A DNA stretch of 64,000 nucleotides from an uncultured Christensenella sp. (GCA_910579705.1 CAJTUI010000002.1:1-64000), one strand, 5' to 3'; numbered from the stretch's first letter, positions 1 through 9,807 are shown. Notes: generated by a model from the sequence alone, not told the origin. A program made the numbers and translations.

Positions 1-905
1 GCCTCTTCCTCCGCGGCTTTGAGCGTGGGCGTTACGTACAAATCGAAAACCCACTGCGTAAAGGTAAGCCAGACGAGAAGAATGAACGAAAGTCCGAAAA
101 GTATGAGCACGACGTACGCTATTATCTGTACGAAGAAAGTTACCGTGCCGATAAGATACAGCCAGACGGGTATCAGCGCAAAGCCCGCGAAAAACAGCGT
201 GTGCACGGGGCTTGCGAGTATGAGCATAAACGCGTTTTTGAAGAGCTGGCCGAATTTAAGGCGGTAGCTTACGCCCGCCGCAAACAGCCAGGCGCAGTAT
301 ATGCCTACGATTACCGTCGCGATAATTACAAACACGTACGCGGTAACGGGGCCTGCCGCGGACGAACCGCGCGCGATTGCAAGGTCTTTCCAGTCGCCTA
401 CGATAACGCAGGAATAAAAAAACATCAAAAACAGAGTTATGGGCAGAACGGTGTTGAAGTAGCCCACCTTCACGCCGTGGAAAAAGTCTTTGAGTTTGAA
501 TTTGCCGTGGGTGTTGACGAGTTTCCTTATAGAGTACGCGCCGCCGGAGATACCGACCGCCGCGATAAGCCCGCCCACAAACAGAGCCGCGTAAAACAGT
601 AAGTCGGTGGAAAGATACAAACTTTCGGTAAGCCCCTCCATACCGGGATAAGCGGGATAGCCTATGCCCGTGTTTGAGTTGAACGGATACTGCATACCCA
701 GCCCCGCGATATACATCGAGCGCAGGAAAAGTATGACCACGGACGGCAGAAGAAAGATAATCATAAACAGGTTTATGAGAACTATCTTGCCGAACGACCT
801 CTTGAAAGTATCCCAGGTTTCGCCCCACCTTCCGCGCGCGGGCGCCTCCCTTACATAATCGTCGGTTATTTCATTACCTTGCAGACTTTTTACGTCGATT
901 GCCAT
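1..905 (-). CDS. Multi-pass membrane protein, 3' end cut by window edge
   Basis: About 301 residues are visible, starting MAIDVKSLQGNEI and running off the left edge with no stop codon, so the C-terminus is missing. I see at least six hydrophobic stretches: near residues 40-60 (VLINLFMIIFLLPSVVVLF), 95-115, 140-160, 180-205, 220-245 and 250-285. A short soluble N-terminus precedes them. No catalytic motif is visible. The shape loosely recalls DUF624/YesL-type permease helpers, but that is weak. The ATG at 905 is preceded by AAAGGT and a sigma-A style promoter at 943-971. It is divergent from the lysine operon. Function unknown; the existence of the gene is well supported by continuous coding over 900 bases. 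Confidence 0.75.
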   Translation of the reverse strand, partial: MAIDVKSLQGNEITDDYVREAPARGRWGETWDTFKRSFGKIVLINLFMIIFLLPSVVILFLRSMYIAGLGMQYPFNSNTGIGYPAYPGMEGLTESLYLSTDLLFYAALFVGGLIAAVGISGGAYSIRKLVNTHGKFKLKDFFHGVKVGYFNTVLPITLFLMFFYSCVIVGDWKDLAIARGSSAAGPVTAYVFVIIATVIVGIYCAWLFAAGVSYRLKFGQLFKNAFMLILASPVHTLFFAGFALIPVWLYLIGTVTFFVQIIAYVVLILFGLSFILLVWLTFTQWVFDLYVTPTLKAAEEE

Positions 906-942
906 AAAGCGGTTTTACCTTTCAATTAAAATTAACACTGCT

Positions 943-971
943 ATGATACCATATACGCGGAAATTTTTCAA
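943..971 (-). promoter_or_regulatory. Promoter of the left-edge membrane protein gene
   Basis: On the minus strand TTGAAA (966-971) and TATCAT (943-948) are separated by 17 bp. They lie 38 bp upstream of the ATG at 905. Confidence 0.5.
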
Positions 972-1053
972 CTGTTTTTAAGGCATACGGCAACTAATTT
1001 GAAAAAGGTTGGCGGCCGAGATTATTAAAGGCGCAAAATCGACTTTATTTTCC

Positions 1054-1082
1054 TTTACATTTGCGCGCGCGTATGATAATAT
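1054..1082 (+). promoter_or_regulatory. Promoter of the lysine riboswitch-asd-dapA-dapB operon
   Basis: TTTACA at 1054-1059 is followed after 17 bp by TAATAT at 1077-1082; GATAAT at 1075-1080 is an alternative -10 box with shorter spacing. Transcription would begin just before the riboswitch P1 helix at 1092. Confidence 0.5.
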
Positions 1083-1091
1083 AGACCTGCA

Positions 1092-1261
1092 AATTAGAGG
1101 AGCGGCCGAGCATCAGTAACCGCGGACGAGGCGTTTTCAAGGGAAACACCGTTTAAGTCCGCAGCGAAAGGGCGTCGCCGCCGAGACGCGGAGGGCCTTG
1201 AACCGCGTCGGGCGCAAGGGTCAATACCTTTGCGACTGTCACTACGTGTGTTGCGCTAATT
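1092..1261 (+). ncRNA. Lysine riboswitch (L-box) aptamer
   Basis: The leader of asd carries the L-box core: AGAGGAGCG near 1097, a GAAAGGG...GCCGAGA block near 1165-1187, and ACTGTCACT near 1234-1243 (consensus GGCTGTCATT). The closing P1 helix is seen as AATTAG (1092-1097) pairing with CTAATT (1256-1261). An intrinsic terminator follows at 1273-1295. In this riboswitch class lysine binding stabilises the aptamer and favours the terminator, so the lysine genes downstream would be shut off when lysine is plentiful. The genes it precedes are the first committed steps to lysine, which agrees. Confidence 0.9.
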
Positions 1262-1272
1262 GCTTTTGACGG

Positions 1273-1295
1273 CAGTGCGGCGCACTGTCTTTTTT
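1273..1295 (+). terminator. Riboswitch-controlled intrinsic terminator
   Basis: CAGTGC (1273-1278) pairs with GCACTG (1282-1287) around a 3-nt loop, followed by a T-rich run to 1295. It sits between the L-box aptamer and the asd ribosome binding site AAGGAG (1299-1304), the place expected for the expression platform. Confidence 0.8.
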
Positions 1296-1309
1296 GCTAA
1301 GGAGTAATA

Positions 1310-2386
1310 ATGAGAAAGTATAACGTAGCCGTAATCGGCGCAACCGGTATGGTCGGACAGCGGTTTTTACTGCTTCTTGACAACCACCCCTATTTCAACG
1401 TAACCTGCCTTGCGGCCTCCTCCGCCTCCGCGGGAAAGAGATACCGCGACGCGGTGAAAAAATGGCATATGGCCGACCCTATCCCCGAAAAGTTCGGGAA
1501 CGCGATAGTTTTAGACGCCGACGCGGACAAACAGAAAATAGCGGCCGCGGCAGACTTCTGTTTCTGCGCCGTCAATATGAAAAAAGAGGCGATACGCGAA
1601 CTGGAATACGCTTATGCAAAGCTGGAATGCCCCGTGGTTTCCAACAACTCCGCGCACCGCGGCACGGACGACGTGCCTATGGTCATTCCCGAAATCAACC
1701 CCGAGCACCTCGAAGTTATTTCGGCCCAGCGCGCAAGGCTTAAAACAAAGCGCGGGTTTATTGCGGTAAAAAGCAACTGCTCGCTGCAATCCTACGTGCC
1801 GCTTTTGCACCCCTTGAAAAAATTCGGGATAAAGAGCGCGGCCGTAACCACCTATCAGGCTATTTCGGGCGCGGGAAAGACGTTCGAAACTATGCCGGAA
1901 ATATGCGACAACATTATCCCCTATATCGGCGGCGAGGAGGAAAAGAGCGAAACCGAACCTCTTAAAATCTGGGGCGAGGTCAAAGACGGGCGCATAGTCA
2001 ACGCGACCGCGCCGAAAATTACGGCGCAGTGTCTGAGAGTTCCCGTTTCCGACGGTCATACGGCGGCCTGTTTCGTTTCGTTCGAGCAAAAACCGACCAA
2101 AGAAGAAATTTTGAACGCGTGGCAGGAATACTCGGGCGAGCCGCAGAAACTATATCTCCCCTCCGCGCCGAGAAAGTTCATTCATTACTTTACCGAGGAC
2201 GACCGTCCCCAGCCCAGACTTGACAGAAATCTCGAACTGGGTATGGCGGTATGCGCGGGCAGACTGAGAGAGGACAGCGTGTTTGATTACAAGTTCATAG
2301 GGTTCTCGCACAACACCCTGCGCGGCGCGGCCGGCGGCGCCGTTCTGCTTGCCGAACTGCTTGCGGCGAAAGGATATTTCGACTGA
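1310..2386 (+). CDS. asd: Aspartate-semialdehyde dehydrogenase
   Basis: This cytosolic enzyme reduces L-aspartyl-4-phosphate to aspartate semialdehyde with NADPH, the branch point to lysine, threonine and methionine. The protein has 358 residues. The N-terminal nucleotide-binding loop reads GATGMVGQRF, and the active-site cysteine lies in KSNCSLQ near residue 158, followed by TTYQAISGAGK. The C-terminal part ends FSHNTLRGAAGGAVLLAELL. Length and motifs fit the archaeal/fungal-like ASADH subclass rather than the E. coli type. The ATG at 1310 has AAGGAG 5 bp upstream. It is the first gene after the lysine riboswitch and precedes dapA by 50 bp. Confidence 0.93.
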   Translation: MRKYNVAVIGATGMVGQRFLLLLDNHPYFNVTCLAASSASAGKRYRDAVKKWHMADPIPEKFGNAIVLDADADKQKIAAAADFCFCAVNMKKEAIRELEYAYAKLECPVVSNNSAHRGTDDVPMVIPEINPEHLEVISAQRARLKTKRGFIAVKSNCSLQSYVPLLHPLKKFGIKSAAVTTYQAISGAGKTFETMPEICDNIIPYIGGEEEKSETEPLKIWGEVKDGRIVNATAPKITAQCLRVPVSDGHTAACFVSFEQKPTKEEILNAWQEYSGEPQKLYLPSAPRKFIHYFTEDDRPQPRLDRNLELGMAVCAGRLREDSVFDYKFIGFSHNTLRGAAGGAVLLAELLAAKGYFD

Positions 2387-2436
2387 TACACATTTATAAC
2401 GCGAAAAGCTTAAAATGATATGTGAGGTAATAAAAA

Positions 2437-3327
2437 GTGACAGGATTTTTCAGCGGAATTGCAACCGCAATGATTACGCCGTTCAACGCGGACGGAGTTA
2501 ACCTTAACGAACTCGGAAAAATGATAGAATTCCAGATAGACGGCGGCGCGGACGCGCTTGTCGTTCTCGGTACCACGGGCGAACCCGCCACTATGACGGA
2601 CGCGGAAAAGGAAGAAGTTATAAAATACGCCGTTAACAAGGCGGGCGGAAGAATAAAGATTATCGCGGGTACGGGCAGCAACAGCACCGCGAAAGCCGTC
2701 GCCGCCTCACGTCTTGCGGAAGAGCTGGGCGCGGACGGCGTGCTTGCCGTTACGCCTTACTACAATAAGTGCACGCAGAAAGGCATTTACGAATACTATA
2801 AAGCCATATGCGACGCCGTGAAAATACCCGTGATAGCTTACAACGTGCCCTCGCGCACGGCCGTAAACATTCTGCCCGAAACGGCGGAAAGGCTTGCGGA
2901 TATTCAAAATATGGCGGGCATTAAGGAAGCGAGCGGGAATATGGCGCAGGTCTGCGAAACTATGCGGCGCATACGCGGAAAAATGGACCTGTATTCGGGC
3001 GAGGATTTCCTCAACCTGCCTATGCTTGCGATTGGCGGCGCGGGGCTTATATCGGTAGCCTCCAACATCGCGCCCGCGCTGCTTAAAAAGATGTATACGC
3101 TTGTCACAGAAAACAAGCTTAAAGAGGCCAACGAGGTTCAGGACTTCCTGCTCCCCTTCGAGGACGCGTGCTTTGTGGAGGTCAATCCCATACCCGTCAA
3201 AGCGGCGTATAATATGATCGGGTTCGACGCGGGAGTGCCGCGCGCGCCGCTTACGGAGCTGGAAGAGCACAACAAGACCATACTTCTGAACGCCATTAAA
3301 AACGCGGGGATTAAAACTTATGATTAA
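2437..3327 (+). CDS. dapA: 4-hydroxy-tetrahydrodipicolinate synthase
   Basis: It condenses pyruvate with aspartate semialdehyde in the first lysine-specific step. The 296-residue length is normal for the family. Visible motifs are GTTGEPATM near residue 45, the catalytic tyrosine region YYNKC and YNVPSRT (near 135), and the Schiff-base lysine in AGIKEASGNM near 162. The start is GTG at 2437, supported by GAGGT (2424-2428) and by the normal N-terminus FFSGIATAMITPF. It overlaps dapB by 8 bp, so the two are translationally coupled within the riboswitch-controlled operon. Confidence 0.95.
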   Translation: MTGFFSGIATAMITPFNADGVNLNELGKMIEFQIDGGADALVVLGTTGEPATMTDAEKEEVIKYAVNKAGGRIKIIAGTGSNSTAKAVAASRLAEELGADGVLAVTPYYNKCTQKGIYEYYKAICDAVKIPVIAYNVPSRTAVNILPETAERLADIQNMAGIKEASGNMAQVCETMRRIRGKMDLYSGEDFLNLPMLAIGGAGLISVASNIAPALLKKMYTLVTENKLKEANEVQDFLLPFEDACFVEVNPIPVKAAYNMIGFDAGVPRAPLTELEEHNKTILLNAIKNAGIKTYD

Positions 3328-4072
3328 AATATTACTTTGCGGCATAGGCGGTAAAATGGGCGCAAACATCGTCAGCCTTATAAAAGACGATAAAGATGCG
3401 GAAATCGTCTGCGGCGTGGACCCGCGCGGGCTCAAAGCCGAAGTCCCCGTCTACTCCTCGTATTCGGACGTGAAAGAAAAAGTCGACGTGATAATAGACT
3501 TCTCCTCCCCCGCCGCGCTTAAAGACGAGCTTGACTGGGCGGTCAAAAACAACGTGCCCGCAGTGCTTGCCGCGACGGGCTACGACGAGGGACAGCTTGC
3601 GCTGATTAAAAAATGCTCCGAAAAAATTGCGGTGTTTAAGACCGCGAATTTCTCTCTGGGCGTGAACCTTCTCGTTAAACTTGTGCGCGAGGCCGCGGAG
3701 GCGCTGGGCGAAAACTTCGATATAGAGATTACCGAAAGGCACCACAACCAGAAAGCGGACGCGCCGTCGGGAACGGCGCTTATGCTTGCCGAGGGCGCAA
3801 ACGCAGCGTTCGGCGGCGGCAAGAACTATCTGTACGGCAGGAGCGGTATCGTGGGAAAGCGCGGAAACGAGATAGGCATACACGCCCTTCGCGGCGGGAC
3901 TATCGTAGGCGACCACGACGTTATGTTTGCGGGCGAGGACGAAATTATCACTCTTTCGCACTCCGCGCGCTCGAAACGCGTGTTTGCCGCGGGCGCCGTT
4001 AAGGCAGCGAAGTGGCTTGCCGGTAAAGAGCGCGGGCTGTACGATATGACCGACGTTCTGGAAAATTTATAA
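3320..4072 (+). CDS. dapB: 4-hydroxy-tetrahydrodipicolinate reductase
   Basis: It reduces the DapA product to tetrahydrodipicolinate with NAD(P)H. The 250-residue protein opens with a dinucleotide loop GIGGKMGANIV and carries the family signature HHNQKADAPSGTAL near residue 153, which holds the catalytic His/Lys pair. Its start overlaps the end of dapA. It is the last gene of the asd-dapA-dapB operon; a strong hairpin terminator follows at 4081-4116. The next steps, dapL and dapF, are found elsewhere in this window. Confidence 0.95.
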   Translation: MIKILLCGIGGKMGANIVSLIKDDKDAEIVCGVDPRGLKAEVPVYSSYSDVKEKVDVIIDFSSPAALKDELDWAVKNNVPAVLAATGYDEGQLALIKKCSEKIAVFKTANFSLGVNLLVKLVREAAEALGENFDIEITERHHNQKADAPSGTALMLAEGANAAFGGGKNYLYGRSGIVGKRGNEIGIHALRGGTIVGDHDVMFAGEDEIITLSHSARSKRVFAAGAVKAAKWLAGKERGLYDMTDVLENL

Positions 4073-4080
4073 GAAAAACC

Positions 4081-4116
4081 AAACCGCGCGGAGTGCGTTT
4101 GCACTCCGCGCGGTTT
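4081..4116. terminator. Bidirectional terminator between dapB and the DUF4011 helicase
   Basis: A perfect 16-bp stem (4081-4096 with 4101-4116) has a GTTT loop. T-rich tracts lie on both sides: GTTATTT to the right and, on the other strand, GGTTTTTC to the left. It serves the convergent genes dapB and 4122-9734. Confidence 0.85.
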
Positions 4117-4121
4117 GTTAT

Positions 4122-7100
4122 TTAAGTGAGAGAAATTTTATCGGAAACGCTTCTTATAAACAAGCCGCGTTTAACGCCCTCGTCTATACAGCCCGAAACG
4201 AACGAAACGAGCTTGTCGCTCGAACGCGGCACTTTAAGCTCCTTTAAAACCATAGGAATAAGCTCGTCCGCGTACATACTGACCTTGTTTAAAAGTATGC
4301 CTTTTATGAGCGAAATCACGTCGTAAGGCGTGTAATCGGTATCGGCCGAACGCACAGCCGCGTCCTCCTCCACCCTGTATCTGTCGAAACCCGAATACTT
4401 GTCGGTCTTGAAGAAATACACGTTACCCAGCATTATCCCGCGCAGGAACCCGCAACCGTCGATAAGAGAACCGAGCTTGTTTTCAAGCTTTACGCCGTAC
4501 TTGGCGATGCCGAACTGCGAAAGCGTGCGCTTTAACAGGAACTGCGAGGATATCGGCTCCTCCGCGGCGACAATCGCCTTTATCACGCGCGTTACTTCTG
4601 CGTCGTTTTCGCCGCTTAAAATATAGTCCGCGTTGCAGTTCTTTACTTCCGCTTTCGCAAAGCGGTAGGGCTTTTTAAAGCTTATGTTGGCGGGCTTGCC
4701 GTCCGAAGTGAGTTTGTCGAGATAGTCCTTAATCTTCTTTATCTCGCGCTTGGGATTGTTGAAGAAGTTAATCGAGTACAGCCTTACCACGTTCCAGTTG
4801 TTGCGCTTTAAGGTCTGAACCTGCAAGACAGTCCTGTCCTTGACCGAGAACCCGCTCTGCGACCCGTCGCAAAGAACGGCGAGAATGAAGTTGTGTTTGT
4901 TTTTGGGGTCTACAACCGCAACGTCGATTTTGAAATCCGAAACGCCAACGTCGCAACGGCACTCGTAGCCGTATGCCGACAGCTCTTCGGCAATGAACCT
5001 GCCTATCCCGTGCTTGTTGATTATTATTTCGTTACTGCGCACGGAGATGTTGGTCCTGCCCTTTTCCGCAAATTCGAGGAAGGCTTTAAGCCCCGCAACC
5101 CCGCGCGAGGTCGTGCGCGACATATCTATCATTGAATAACGCATAGACGAGAAAACAATCATCTCTTCCCTTGCGCGCGACACCGCAACGTTTAAACGCC
5201 GCCAGCCGCCCAGCTGGTTCAAAGGCCCGAAGTTGAGCGAAATTTTACCCAGTTTGTCGGGGCCGTAGCACACCGAAAAGAGTATTACGTCCCTCTCGTC
5301 GCCCTGAACGTTTTCAAGGTTCTTGACAAACAGCGGCTCCTCCCTGTCGTACGCCGCGTCTTCGAGCTTCAATTCGGAAATGCGTTTCGACAACAGGCGT
5401 TCTATATATATCTGCTGTGGCATACTGAACGTCACCACGCCTATGCTGGAATTTTTCAGCCGCTCGTCTTTGAGCCGCCTTATAACCTCTTCGACAAGCG
5501 CGTCCGCCTCCTTTTTGTTGCACTTGGTGTCGCCGCGGTCGTACACGCCGTCGGCTATAAGCCTGAACTGGACCTTACTGTCGAGCGCGTCGGGCGAGGG
5601 ATATGTGCAAAGCCTGCTGGAATAGTACATAATATTGGAGAACGCTATCAGGCTTTCGTGCTTGGAGCGGTAGTGCCATACGAGGTGCTTTTCGGGAATA
5701 CCCAGCGCAAGACAGTCGTCCAGCACGGATTCGAGGTCCTCGGTTTCGGGGTTGTCCTCGTCCTGACCAGTGGTAGTGAAGAACGTGGTCGGCGGCATCT
5801 GCTTGGGGTCGCCGACGATAATCGCGCTCCTCGCGCGGGCGAGCGACGGTACCGCCTCGCACGTGGGCATCTGGGACGCCTCGTCGAATATTACTATATC
5901 GAAAAGCCCTGCGTCCGCGGGAAGATACTGCGAGACGGTTATCGGGCTCATCAGAAGACAGGGCGCGACTACGCGCATAAGCTCGGGTATGTCCGTAAAC
6001 AGGTTGCGGAGATTGAAGCCGCGCATATTGCCCTTTATACTGCGCTGGAACGCCATAAGTTCTAGCGCGAGCGGGCCCTCCGTTTCCTGCGCGGGCAGTC
6101 TTGAAATGAGCTCCGAGCGCAATTTTTCGCGCGTGAGCGCGGAGAACTCTTCCAGAACCTGCGAGAAGTTCGCCGCAGTGGCCTCCTGCACGCTCGCCGA
6201 GAACGAGCCCAGCGCCTCGTCCGCGGGGATATTGGTCTGGATAAAGTTGCGGTATACGTTTTTCCTGAACGACGAAAGAATCGCCTTGCCGCTTATGCGG
6301 CCGCTCTCCATCGCGTCGGTAATGAACGTCAAGCCGTTTTCGTTGAGTTTTTGCGCCGTGGCCTTGTATACGCACCAGCCGGGCAACATATCGATATTGT
6401 CGATAAGCGCGCCGCACTTTGCGGTGAAGTACTCGAAAATATCGCCGTCCTGTATTTCGGACTTGTCCGCCCTGACTGTTTTAAGAAAGTTTTCGCAACC
6501 CCTGTTAAAGGACGCCGCGGCCGCGATAAGGCCGACAATAAGCGGTTTAAGCTGTCCGCCCGCCGTTTCGGAGCATACGCTGTTGAACGCGTCCGCGTTG
6601 TAGTCCATAAAAATCTGCGCGCACAGCTTATGCAGGTTATACAGCGGCCGCAAAAAATCGTCGCGCTTTTTATCGTTAATCGCGCCGCCCATACCGAGAA
6701 AGTTGTCGCTTAAATTTGTATTGGACAGCATACGCGACTTTGCCTGCTCAATCTCGTAAGCGCGCTTAATCCATTCCAGCTCCTCCTTCTCCTGCAACGG
6801 TTTTGCCGCGCACTTGTTTATGCGGCGCACCACGTTCAAAAGAACTTTGGAAGAACGGTAATTTTCGCCCCAGTTTTCAAGCTCGTCCTCGATCTTGTCG
6901 GCAAGCTTGCCCAAGTCGGGCAGAGCGCGGAAATTGCTCATCCAGTGCTTGACCGCGTTGTCGTATTTGAGGTTGGCGTTATAGAACTTGTAGAACTGCT
7001 GCTCGTCGCACTCGAAAAACTTGTTGAGTTCTTCGCTTTTGAGTATATTTGCAATCTCGGTAAGCGCTTTCAGCTTTTTATAGGTGAACGTGCTAACGCG

Positions 7101-9734
7101 CTGGTTGAACGTATCGAGGAAAATACCGAGATAATTTTTGAGGTGTTTGAGCTCGGCGAGAACTACTTCCGCGGCGCAGAGAACGGCTGTCTTAGTCGCC
7201 TTGTCGCACTGAGTGAGGTTTACTCCCGAGAACGGCGAACGGTAAACCCCGCCGCACTCCTCCGCGGCCGCCTGCGCGGTGATAAGCATTTTTTCGCATT
7301 CTTCGAACTTGCTCTTCGTAAGCGAGTCGTAGAACGTGCTCTCTATATTGATAAGCTCGGGCGCGTTCTTGTTTTGCAGGTAATAAATAATCCCCTCGTA
7401 CACCGAAACGCCCAGTCTGCGCTTTTTGTGCAGCGCCGAAAGCGGGGCTTTGAGCGCGCCGCGCGCCTGCTTGATTCTCTCGCCGGCGGCGGCGAACTTC
7501 TCCGCGTCCGCCGTGCCCGACAGCGCGAGCGTGTTTTCGATAGTGCGTATAATCTCGCCCTTGTCCGCGGATTTGCCCGAGTGAAGTTCCAGACAGAACT
7601 CGCCTATGCCTATATCCGAAAGGCGCTTTTTAACGACCTGCAACGCCGCCTGTTTCTCCGCGACGAAAAGGATTCGCTTGCCGCTGAACACCGCATTGGC
7701 GATTATGTTTGTAATCGTCTGGCTCTTGCCCGTGCCGGGAGGGCCGTGCAGAACGAACGTGGTGCCCTTGGCAGATTCCGCAACAGCGGCGTACTGAGTG
7801 CTGTCGCAGGGCAGGGGAGTTATGATTTTGCACGGGTCGCCGTCGTCCTCGCTGACGCCCGAAATCCTGTTGCCTATAAGATTGTTGGAGTTGGAAAGAA
7901 GGCTTGCGATAAGCGGGTTTTTCCTGTACTCCGATATGTTTTTCTTTACGTCCGCCCACATAGCGTAGCGCGCGAACGTGAACTGCGCAAGGTAGATGTC
8001 CTCGTAGACCACCCAGCCCTTCATATTCGCGGTCTTTGCGCGGAACACGGCTATTATCTCTTTGGGGGTAAGCCCCTTGTCCTCGACGCCGCGCACGTCT
8101 ATGCCGAATTCCTGTTTGAGAAATTCGAGAAGGGTCGTGTTGACCTCGTAGCCCTCTTCCGCTTCCAGCCATACGCCCGCGGTCTTGGTCTTTTTCACGT
8201 TCACGGGCAAGAGCACCAGCGGCGCGTACTTGTCGTCCTTGTCGGAGTTCTTCCATTTAAGGAACCCGAACGCGAGATAAAGCGTCTTCGCGCCCGTTTC
8301 CTCTTCCGCGGCGCGCGCCTTTCGCATAAGGTTGCCCGAAACGTCCGTAACGCCGTCCTGACCCGAATAACAGCGCAGTATGCCCGACTTCATTTCGATT
8401 GCGATAAGCTCTTCCATACTCTTGACTTCGGGACAGCCGAAATATCTCGCGTCCTTCAAGGGCATTGAAAGCGGGTTTAACTTGTATTTGTCCCTGTCTT
8501 CCAGACGGGTGCAGAACGCCGCAAGGTCGGCAGAAAGTATATGCAGACAGTCGCGCCTGTATCTGAAATTCAACAGGTTGTTTCTTAGCGACAGGTCGAG
8601 AAGCCGCCTCTGCCAGTTCTTGTCCTTGGAAGCGGTTTTGTCGTATTCGTACTTGCCCGCGTCGATAAGCTCGCGCGGTTTTTCGCTGTACGACAGCTGC
8701 TTGTCGTTCAACAGCTCGTAGCCCGAGGAGGTCTCTATTTTAAGGGGCAGGGGATAAATGCCGCCGATACGGCAGCGCTTTATGTCTATACAGACGTCAA
8801 GCTTGTCCGAAAAGGATATAAAGTGCGACGCGCTTGTGGTAAAGCTTGCGTTCTTGTGCGCAAACAAATCGTCCGCGTCGAAAATAGCGAGGTTGTTGAC
8901 GCCCTCCGCAACGTACTTTTCCACCACCGCTATATCGTCCTGTATGGGCGACGAGAAACAGCTTTCGTAAAGCCACACGCCCACGCCGACCTTGTCCTTG
9001 CCGATTACGAGTACTGGGTTGAGCTTTGTCGCCTCGAAACAGGAGGCGGCGAAAAGCGCAAGTTCGAGCGGGGTAGCTTTCTTGGACTGCAAAATCTTGT
9101 TTATGCCGCCCGCGTGCGTGGTTCTGGTCATATCCCCACCCTCGGAACGCTCTATATTGAGGTGGCGTATCGCCGCGTAAATTGCCGCGACCGCGTTTCT
9201 GACGCCGTTTTTGTCGTTGCCCGAATAGCCGCTCCACTCCGAGGAATAGCCCCAGGTTTTAAGCTGTAAACCCGCCTCCGCCAGAATTTTCTGGCAGTCC
9301 GCAAGCTTGGGGCGAACGAACGAGGCAAGCATTTCCGCATTGCCGGAAAGCCCGCTCCAACAGTCTATGGGCAGGGCCTGTACTTCCGTTCTGAACGAGC
9401 ATACCACGTCCTTGCCCTGCGTGAGTTTAATCTGTACTTTACAGGTTTCCTGCTCCTCCAGATCCGCAAGATACTTGGGGTTGAGCACGTTGTCCACCGA
9501 AAGCGAAATACTGCTCTCGTGCGGGATTTCGTCCACGGTCAATTCCGCGGGCATTATAAGCTGCGTAGACCCCGTTATGTGCACGGTTATACCCGTAACG
9601 CTCTCCTCCGCGCGGTTGAAAATTTTAAGCGAAGTGAAAAGCGGTATGCGGCAGAAATACGTCGCATAACTCACAGAGTTTAAAAGTTCGCCTTCGAGTT
9701 CGATTGTTTCTAACTGATTTGTCTTCTTTGCCAT
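4122..9734 (-). CDS. DUF4011/superfamily I helicase with C-terminal nuclease-like domain
   Basis: This 1870-residue protein is a multidomain nucleic-acid helicase. A DUF4011 signature WQRRLLDLSLRNNLLNFR lies near residue 374. The Walker A motif HGPPGTGKSQT is near 663 and Walker B IVIFDEASQMP near 1282. SF1 C-terminal motifs GDERDVILFS (near 1480) and LNVAVSRAREE (near 1516) follow. Residues about 1575-1670 resemble the Vsr-like MTES_1575 endonuclease fold (KIDVAVVD...LAVLCDG), and the end resembles DUF3320. In the nuclease-like part the usual acidic residue before CDG is replaced by leucine and the YHS-type motif is absent, so activity is doubtful. Proteins of this architecture have been proposed as anti-phage or genome-maintenance factors. 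Its ATG sits 6 bp after a TATAAT box, predicting a leaderless mRNA. Confidence 0.85.
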   Translation of the reverse strand: MAKKTNQLETIELEGELLNSVSYATYFCRIPLFTSLKIFNRAEESVTGITVHITGSTQLIMPAELTVDEIPHESSISLSVDNVLNPKYLADLEEQETCKVQIKLTQGKDVVCSFRTEVQALPIDCWSGLSGNAEMLASFVRPKLADCQKILAEAGLQLKTWGYSSEWSGYSGNDKNGVRNAVAAIYAAIRHLNIERSEGGDMTRTTHAGGINKILQSKKATPLELALFAASCFEATKLNPVLVIGKDKVGVGVWLYESCFSSPIQDDIAVVEKYVAEGVNNLAIFDADDLFAHKNASFTTSASHFISFSDKLDVCIDIKRCRIGGIYPLPLKIETSSGYELLNDKQLSYSEKPRELIDAGKYEYDKTASKDKNWQRRLLDLSLRNNLLNFRYRRDCLHILSADLAAFCTRLEDRDKYKLNPLSMPLKDARYFGCPEVKSMEELIAIEMKSGILRCYSGQDGVTDVSGNLMRKARAAEEETGAKTLYLAFGFLKWKNSDKDDKYAPLVLLPVNVKKTKTAGVWLEAEEGYEVNTTLLEFLKQEFGIDVRGVEDKGLTPKEIIAVFRAKTANMKGWVVYEDIYLAQFTFARYAMWADVKKNISEYRKNPLIASLLSNSNNLIGNRISGVSEDDGDPCKIITPLPCDSTQYAAVAESAKGTTFVLHGPPGTGKSQTITNIIANAVFSGKRILFVAEKQAALQVVKKRLSDIGIGEFCLELHSGKSADKGEIIRTIENTLALSGTADAEKFAAAGERIKQARGALKAPLSALHKKRRLGVSVYEGIIYYLQNKNAPELINIESTFYDSLTKSKFEECEKMLITAQAAAEECGGVYRSPFSGVNLTQCDKATKTAVLCAAEVVLAELKHLKNYLGIFLDTFNQRVSTFTYKKLKALTEIANILKSEELNKFFECDEQQFYKFYNANLKYDNAVKHWMSNFRALPDLGKLADKIEDELENWGENYRSSKVLLNVVRRINKCAAKPLQEKEELEWIKRAYEIEQAKSRMLSNTNLSDNFLGMGGAINDKKRDDFLRPLYNLHKLCAQIFMDYNADAFNSVCSETAGGQLKPLIVGLIAAAASFNRGCENFLKTVRADKSEIQDGDIFEYFTAKCGALIDNIDMLPGWCVYKATAQKLNENGLTFITDAMESGRISGKAILSSFRKNVYRNFIQTNIPADEALGSFSASVQEATAANFSQVLEEFSALTREKLRSELISRLPAQETEGPLALELMAFQRSIKGNMRGFNLRNLFTDIPELMRVVAPCLLMSPITVSQYLPADAGLFDIVIFDEASQMPTCEAVPSLARARSAIIVGDPKQMPPTTFFTTTGQDEDNPETEDLESVLDDCLALGIPEKHLVWHYRSKHESLIAFSNIMYYSSRLCTYPSPDALDSKVQFRLIADGVYDRGDTKCNKKEADALVEEVIRRLKDERLKNSSIGVVTFSMPQQIYIERLLSKRISELKLEDAAYDREEPLFVKNLENVQGDERDVILFSVCYGPDKLGKISLNFGPLNQLGGWRRLNVAVSRAREEMIVFSSMRYSMIDMSRTTSRGVAGLKAFLEFAEKGRTNISVRSNEIIINKHGIGRFIAEELSAYGYECRCDVGVSDFKIDVAVVDPKNKHNFILAVLCDGSQSGFSVKDRTVLQVQTLKRNNWNVVRLYSINFFNNPKREIKKIKDYLDKLTSDGKPANISFKKPYRFAKAEVKNCNADYILSGENDAEVTRVIKAIVAAEEPISSQFLLKRTLSQFGIAKYGVKLENKLGSLIDGCGFLRGIMLGNVYFFKTDKYSGFDRYRVEEDAAVRSADTDYTPYDVISLIKGILLNKVSMYADELIPMVLKELKVPRSSDKLVSFVSGCIDEGVKRGLFIRSVSDKISLT

Positions 9735-9740
9735 AGGAAA

Positions 9741-9769
9741 ATTATACCACTTTTTTATTTATCAATCAA
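9741..9769 (-). promoter_or_regulatory. Promoter of the DUF4011 helicase gene, predicted leaderless start
   Basis: TTGATT (9764-9769), 17-bp spacer, TATAAT (9741-9746) on the minus strand. Only 6 bp separate the -10 box from the ATG at 9734 and there is no Shine-Dalgarno sequence, so transcription should start at or next to the first codon. Confidence 0.75.
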
Positions 9770-9807
9770 GTAAGCAAGCGTACTTTTTGATTATTGACAG
9801 TAAATAC

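Noticed and set aside
6945..8468. 507-codon open frame on the plus strand
   Set aside because: It lies entirely opposite the DUF4011 helicase gene, whose helicase motifs are unmistakable. The product has no recognisable motif, and GC-rich codon use creates such mirror frames.
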